This document shows, piece after piece, positions 59,898-64,000 of a DNA stretch of 64,000 nucleotides (positions are counted from its first letter, which is position 1; every line of letters starts with the position of its first letter). Below the pieces are notes generated by a model, which saw only the letters and a program-made list of their open reading frames with translations, had not been told where the DNA came from and searched no databases. This DNA is from Chitinophagaceae bacterium (GTDB lineage Bacteria > Bacteroidota > Bacteroidia > Chitinophagales > Chitinophagaceae): NCBI GenBank assembly GCA_025923075.1, contig JAICGN010000006.1:1-64000 (forward strand), in the 5' to 3' direction. Both the position numbers and the translations under genes were made by a program.

Positions 59898-61430
59898 TTA
59901 AAACAATTCGTTGCATTCTTTATCAAGCACGTTTATTGTTTTTGTATAGAATTCTTTTGCTTCATCAACTGTTTGTCCAATACATACCATTCCCAATTTT
60001 CCATATTGGGAAAGTCCACCAATCATATGAAACATTACGCCGGTCTGTCTTGCCGCATCGTACAGTATTCCGTTATATGTGGCAATATCCATGAGATCGT
60101 GTGGGGTGAGCCCCTTGTATTTTTCATTAACAACATTATCAGATGCAAAGTAGCTACGCTGTTGCCCGTTTGGCATTGTGTAAACACCTTCGCGCCAATT
60201 AAATTCTCCTCTGGTTAAGAATTGGAGCATCAGAAAAGGATGAGTAGTGCCCCCTTTACGCAGGTTAATTTCTATAGCATAATGTCTCCAGCCACCCGGT
60301 TCTTTGACAGAAATAAAATCAATACTAAATCTGCCCAGGACACCTTCTGCCTGTAATTCCGCTGCAATCATTTTACCCATCACTGCTATGTCTTTATGGT
60401 ACTCACTGCTTGCCGGAAATGATGATCCTAAAAACACCTGCTCACTTTCCCCACCAAGAAACTGATCATGAGTTGAAATTATCTCCACATCACCAATAGG
60501 ATTTATCCGGCATTGTACGGATGGTGATTTTTTATAGTCTCCATTCACAAACTCTTCTGCAATACCACCCAGGGTCTTAAACTTTTGGATATAGTCTTCG
60601 TAACTAACATTTAATGCAACAGGCTTAAGATTTTCTGGCATCTTAAGCCTGATAATATGTTCAGCATTTTCAGTTCTTGCGTCAATTTCCTTGTAATAAA
60701 AAATAGCGTTTCCTTCGCCAGAGAAACCGTCATTCATTTTTACAACTGCCTTCTGCAGGGCAGGGTTATTTCTTTTCAACAGGCATAATGCAGCAGCAAT
60801 CTCGTCCTCGTTTTGCAGATTCTCAATACCGTAAGGCACTGGTATTCCAAGCTTTTTAAAGATTCTGCGACTACCGGTTTTGGTGCCAAGATATGATAGC
60901 CTGGGGTCGCAACCATAGATAGGAATATCTAATGTCAATGCCAGTTGTTTTTCAAGATTGGTCACATTGAAACAAGCCAGGTGAGCCATTTCGGGAAATT
61001 TAATTAGTTCCCTGATCCTTCTAACCAACCGTGGTCTTTCTAATATCTTTTCTGTAAGTGATTTATGGGACGCATCATAACAGCTCACCATGCTAAGTCG
61101 TTGCCGGGCATGATTTCCTGTAATTCCGGGCAACAGGTGAATGTAATAATCTATAATGCTGTTATCTATTGGTATGCTTGTAACATAAATGACCTGGGTT
61201 CTGGGCATGCGGAGCAGCATAAGTAAGCACAGCAGCCGCTCTTCATAATGCACAACACCTTTTACCGTTTTTAGCATGTCGCGGTCGAGTGTGAGGCTCG
61301 GTATAATAACAATTGTTTTTTCAGCCAAATCATTTAAAAAAATTTCATGGAAATGCTTTGCAAATCTTTCCTGTAGCATCATGAAGGCGCTATCCGTCTC
61401 GATACTCCTTTTATAATAAAGAGTTTCCAT
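59898..61430 (-). CDS. PGM1-type carboxylate-amine (ATP-grasp) ligase
   Basis: The 510-residue protein shows ATP-grasp-like features: a Lys-rich nucleotide loop (VVKMNDGFSGEGNAIFYY), an acid-rich metal site (EINLRKGGTTHPF) and a C-terminal extension (GLTPHDLMDIATYNGILYD). It is like the peptide ligase PGM1 and related carboxylate-amine ligases that join an amino acid or amine to a peptide. No peptide precursor or biosynthetic partners are seen nearby, so the substrate is unknown. It is transcribed alone. Confidence 0.75.
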   Translation of the reverse strand: METLYYKRSIETDSAFMMLQERFAKHFHEIFLNDLAEKTIVIIPSLTLDRDMLKTVKGVVHYEERLLCLLMLLRMPRTQVIYVTSIPIDNSIIDYYIHLLPGITGNHARQRLSMVSCYDASHKSLTEKILERPRLVRRIRELIKFPEMAHLACFNVTNLEKQLALTLDIPIYGCDPRLSYLGTKTGSRRIFKKLGIPVPYGIENLQNEDEIAAALCLLKRNNPALQKAVVKMNDGFSGEGNAIFYYKEIDARTENAEHIIRLKMPENLKPVALNVSYEDYIQKFKTLGGIAEEFVNGDYKKSPSVQCRINPIGDVEIISTHDQFLGGESEQVFLGSSFPASSEYHKDIAVMGKMIAAELQAEGVLGRFSIDFISVKEPGGWRHYAIEINLRKGGTTHPFLMLQFLTRGEFNWREGVYTMPNGQQRSYFASDNVVNEKYKGLTPHDLMDIATYNGILYDAARQTGVMFHMIGGLSQYGKLGMVCIGQTVDEAKEFYTKTINVLDKECNELF

Positions 61431-61676
61431 TTTTTTATACTAATTATTACATGCTATACAAAAATATTCAACAGCTCCTTACGCATTTTTCCCCAATTTG
61501 CTTAGCTTATACCTGACCAAAAGCTAACATATAAAGGTATTTTTAGGTACTACTGTTCTGGATGATGTGGGTGTGGGAAAATATGATATTGGTCATGTCT
61601 GTTCAGAAGTTGAGCAGCAATTTTCTTTTGCGGAGGATTTTCGTTGGAGTTGGTACGTCGCGGGCCCTCTGATCTT

Positions 61677-63743
61677 TTAATACGCTAAGAGGGTTTTAAT
61701 TTTCTCCCAAACTTTATCAGCGTTCGGAAGAATAGCATTTTCAAGATTCATGTTTAAAGGAATAGCAGGAATATTTGCAGCTCCCAATACTTCAACGGGG
61801 CCATCTAACCACTTAAAACATTCTTTAGAAATTCTGCCGGCCAATGCTTCAGCAAAAGAATTGTTTTGTTGTTCTTCAGTAAGCACTAAACATTTTCCAT
61901 GCTTTTTTACTGAATCAAAGGTCATTTCTTCATCTAATGGAAACAACGTTCTTAAATCGATTATCTCAATTTGTCCCGGAAATTTTTTTGCTGCTGCCTT
62001 TGCCCAATACACACCCATTCCATAAGTAATGATGCAACAGCTTTCTCCATTTTCGAGTTTATTTTTATCGGCCTTCAAGACAATATTTGCTTTTCCAAGT
62101 GGAAGGATATAATCCCTTGAGGGTTCCATTGTCTTTGCTTCTTCCGTTCCGGGAACTTTGCTCCAATACAAACCTTTATGCTCAAGCATTACTACCGGAT
62201 TTCCATCATAGAATGCCGCTTTCATCAATCCTTTCATATCTGCAACATTTGATGGATAAGCGATCTTAATTCCTTTTATTGAGAGCAATGTTGTTTCAAC
62301 GCAACCGCTATGATAAGGCCCGCCACCTCCATAGGCCCCGACCGGTACCCGAATAACTGTTGAGACCGGATATTTGCCACAAGTGAGATAACATGATTTG
62401 GAAATTTCGGAAACAAGTTGATTAAGGCCAGGGTAGATATAATCGCCAAATTGTATTTCAACGATCGCTTTCATTCCTACTGCACTCAAGCCAACAGTTG
62501 ACCCGATTATATATGCTTCCTGAATTGCTGTATTAAAAACTCGGTGATCACCAAATTGCTCAGCCAGAGTCGCAGCTTCACGAAAAACGCCCCCAAGCCT
62601 TCTACCAACATCCTGCCCGAAAAAAATACATTCAGGATGATCTTCCATTAATTCCCGAACAGCAAACAAAGCGGCATCAACCATCATGATTTTTTCCTTA
62701 CCAGCAGGGCTTCTGTCGCCTTTTTCTTCGGTCAAGGTCGTTGGTACAAAAACATGGTCAGTTGCTTTGTTGACATCCGGTTCAGAAGAATTTAGGGCCT
62801 TCATAAATTCCGCACTTATTAATTCCGCCGCCTCTGTTTCCATTTTTTCCAATTCTTCGTCACCTATTCCATTTTCATGCAAAAGTTTTTTCAACTTAGG
62901 AAATGGATCATCCATCGCGTCTTTTGCCAGATCTTGTTCAGTTCTATAAAAATCTTTTCTTACACCACTAGTGTGGTGATTAAGCAATGGAACTTTTGCA
63001 TGTACCAACCAAGGTTTTCTGCTGGTTCTAACTTCATTGATCACATTACCGATTATCTTGTAGCAATGCGTAAAATCCGTTCCATCAATTTGTATTCTAC
63101 TCAAGCCCTTGAAACCATCAGCATATTCATAAGCATTCATTGTTCGTGTCTCTTCTGCTGTGGCGCTAATCCCCCAATCATTATCCTGCACCAGATAAAT
63201 AATTGGCAATTGTTTCAGTACAGCAAATTGTAATGCCTCGCTTACTTCCCCTTCGGTTACGCTTCCGTCACCCAGTGAACAAACTACAACGGGTAATGCT
63301 CCTTCCTCACTTTTTAACAGCAATGGAGAACTAATTTTCTCAAGGTATTGAATACCTTGTGCGACACCGGTTGTCGGTATCGCCTGCATTCCGGTTGCAC
63401 TGCTTTGATGGATAATCTTTGGTTTGTCTTTCTCTTTAGAGTTGGGGTGAGAATAATATGAACGTCCACCGGTAAAAGGATCGTCAGCCTTCGTCAGTAA
63501 TTGCAGCATTAATTCGTACGGAGAATACCCAAGCCCAAGCAACATACTTTCATCACGATAATAGGGGCTCACATAATCACAATTTTCCAAATGGAACGCA
63601 GTCGCTAATTGTATTGCTTCGTGGCCGCGGGAAGTTGAATGGACATACTTACAAATTTGCCGGTTTGCATCATAGGTTTCTGCCATCGATTTTGCATGAC
63701 ACATCAGCCGGAAAGCTTTCAGTAAAATTTCTTTTTCGATCAT
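61677..63743 (-). CDS. 2-oxoacid dehydrogenase E1, alpha and beta fused
   Basis: The 688-residue protein has an alpha half (thiamine diphosphate motif GDGSVTEGEVSEALQFAVLK ending near QDNDWGIS) and a beta half (FFGQDVGRRLGGVF, EIQFGDYIYPGLNQ, PVGAYGGGGPYHSG). This is the branched-chain 2-oxoacid or pyruvate dehydrogenase E1 type. It decarboxylates a 2-oxoacid and passes the acyl group to the E2 lipoyl domain. The E2 and E3 genes are not in the window. Fusion of both subunits is common in Bacteroidota. Confidence 0.93.
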   Translation of the reverse strand: MIEKEILLKAFRLMCHAKSMAETYDANRQICKYVHSTSRGHEAIQLATAFHLENCDYVSPYYRDESMLLGLGYSPYELMLQLLTKADDPFTGGRSYYSHPNSKEKDKPKIIHQSSATGMQAIPTTGVAQGIQYLEKISSPLLLKSEEGALPVVVCSLGDGSVTEGEVSEALQFAVLKQLPIIYLVQDNDWGISATAEETRTMNAYEYADGFKGLSRIQIDGTDFTHCYKIIGNVINEVRTSRKPWLVHAKVPLLNHHTSGVRKDFYRTEQDLAKDAMDDPFPKLKKLLHENGIGDEELEKMETEAAELISAEFMKALNSSEPDVNKATDHVFVPTTLTEEKGDRSPAGKEKIMMVDAALFAVRELMEDHPECIFFGQDVGRRLGGVFREAATLAEQFGDHRVFNTAIQEAYIIGSTVGLSAVGMKAIVEIQFGDYIYPGLNQLVSEISKSCYLTCGKYPVSTVIRVPVGAYGGGGPYHSGCVETTLLSIKGIKIAYPSNVADMKGLMKAAFYDGNPVVMLEHKGLYWSKVPGTEEAKTMEPSRDYILPLGKANIVLKADKNKLENGESCCIITYGMGVYWAKAAAKKFPGQIEIIDLRTLFPLDEEMTFDSVKKHGKCLVLTEEQQNNSFAEALAGRISKECFKWLDGPVEVLGAANIPAIPLNMNLENAILPNADKVWEKIKTLLAY

Positions 63744-63793
63744 AGTGGCAAGCTAATTGGCAAAAATAAGCTGAACAGTTGTATGTGGAAATT

Positions 63794-63823
63794 AAAAAGC
63801 CATCCCGATCTGGTCAGGATGGC
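63794..63823 (-). terminator. Intrinsic terminator after the FAH-family gene
   Basis: GCCATCC/GGATGGC (63799-63823) is followed on the minus strand by TTTTTAATT. It separates this gene from the E1 gene. Confidence 0.85.
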
Positions 63824-63859
63824 CGCATGTTGGTTTTGGTCTGTACGTTTCGTCCGTTA

Positions 63860-64000
63860 TTATTTTATCTCTAACGATAATAATGAATCATCCTCAATGA
63901 AAGCCTCCAGCTCATCGCCCACCACTAATTCGCCCACACCTGCCGGCGTGCCAGTGAACACAAGGTCTCCTATATTAACCGAAAAATAATTTGAAATATA
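63860..64000 (-). CDS. Fumarylacetoacetate hydrolase-family protein (partial, N-terminus beyond window)
   Basis: The last 46 residues end with IGDLVFTGTPAGVGELVVGD, the C-terminal signature of the fumarylacetoacetate hydrolase superfamily, then an acidic tail and the stop at 63860. The family hydrolyses C-C bonds or hydrates 2-oxoacids. The rest of the gene lies outside the window. Confidence 0.88.
   Translation of the reverse strand, partial: YISNYFSVNIGDLVFTGTPAGVGELVVGDELEAFIEDDSLLSLEIK

Overview
The window looks like a chromosomal segment of an aerobic-to-microaerobic, nitrous-oxide-respiring member of the Bacteroidota, most like the Chitinophagaceae. The signs are a type IX secretion (T9SS) PorU2/PorV2-like pair, a fused CcoN-CcoO oxidase, a Sec-type (clade II) lipoprotein NosZ, promoters with the Bacteroidota -7 element TAnnTTTG, and almost no Shine-Dalgarno sequences except at rpsU. 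No phage, insertion sequence or CRISPR array was seen.

Layout. 1-6.7 kb (minus): a sulfatase-type membrane enzyme cut by the window edge, then the translation block tRNA-Thr, -Tyr, -Gly, -Thr, tuf, tRNA-Trp, secE, nusG with a tRNA remnant in front, hpf, a Xer-type recombinase and rpsU. 6.8-14.7 kb: riboflavin synthase, then an envelope-glycan set (acyltransferase, GT2 glycosyltransferase, three large polytopic membrane proteins, small ORFs). 14.7-27 kb: HscA-like Hsp70, PorU2- and PorV2-like proteins, TyrS, a small secreted protein, an SGNH hydrolase and cyanophycinase. 27-36 kb (minus): the complete cbb3 oxidase set ccoS-NO-Q-P-G-H-safE, plus the copper ATPase ccoI upstream. 36-46.3 kb (minus): a Ric-type Fe-S repair protein, SRPBCC and membrane proteins, and nosY-F-D-L, a fasciclin lipoprotein, nosZ and a cytochrome c. 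46.4-59.9 kb (plus): an Rrf2 regulator, a second Ric, OsmC, a flavodoxin, a PAS histidine kinase, a receiver/Crp-type regulator, a YceI/cytochrome/DUF5777 operon, and an NrfC/NrfD-type quinol-dehydrogenase module flanked by two paralogous cytochromes c. 59.9-64 kb (minus): a PGM1-type ATP-grasp ligase, a fused two-subunit 2-oxoacid dehydrogenase E1, and the end of a fumarylacetoacetate-hydrolase-family gene.

The main discovery is a candidate regulon. Eight promoters in 33.1-52.0 kb carry an FNR/CRP-type palindrome (xTGAY-N4-RTCAx) whose centre lies exactly 36.5 bp from the downstream end of a TAnnTTTG-like -7 box, which corresponds to about -41.5 from the expected start. They serve the cbb3 operon, ccoI, both ric genes, nos, rrf2, osmC-flavodoxin and the YceI operon. 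In the middle of this region sit a kinase whose PAS domain has the His and Arg spacing of the FixL haem pocket, and a response regulator fused to a Crp/FNR-type DNA-binding module. Together they resemble a shortened FixL-FixJ-FixK circuit. The ccoI promoter also precedes a structured leader that could be a small RNA or attenuator. All of this is by-eye inference and needs motif scanning and experiments.
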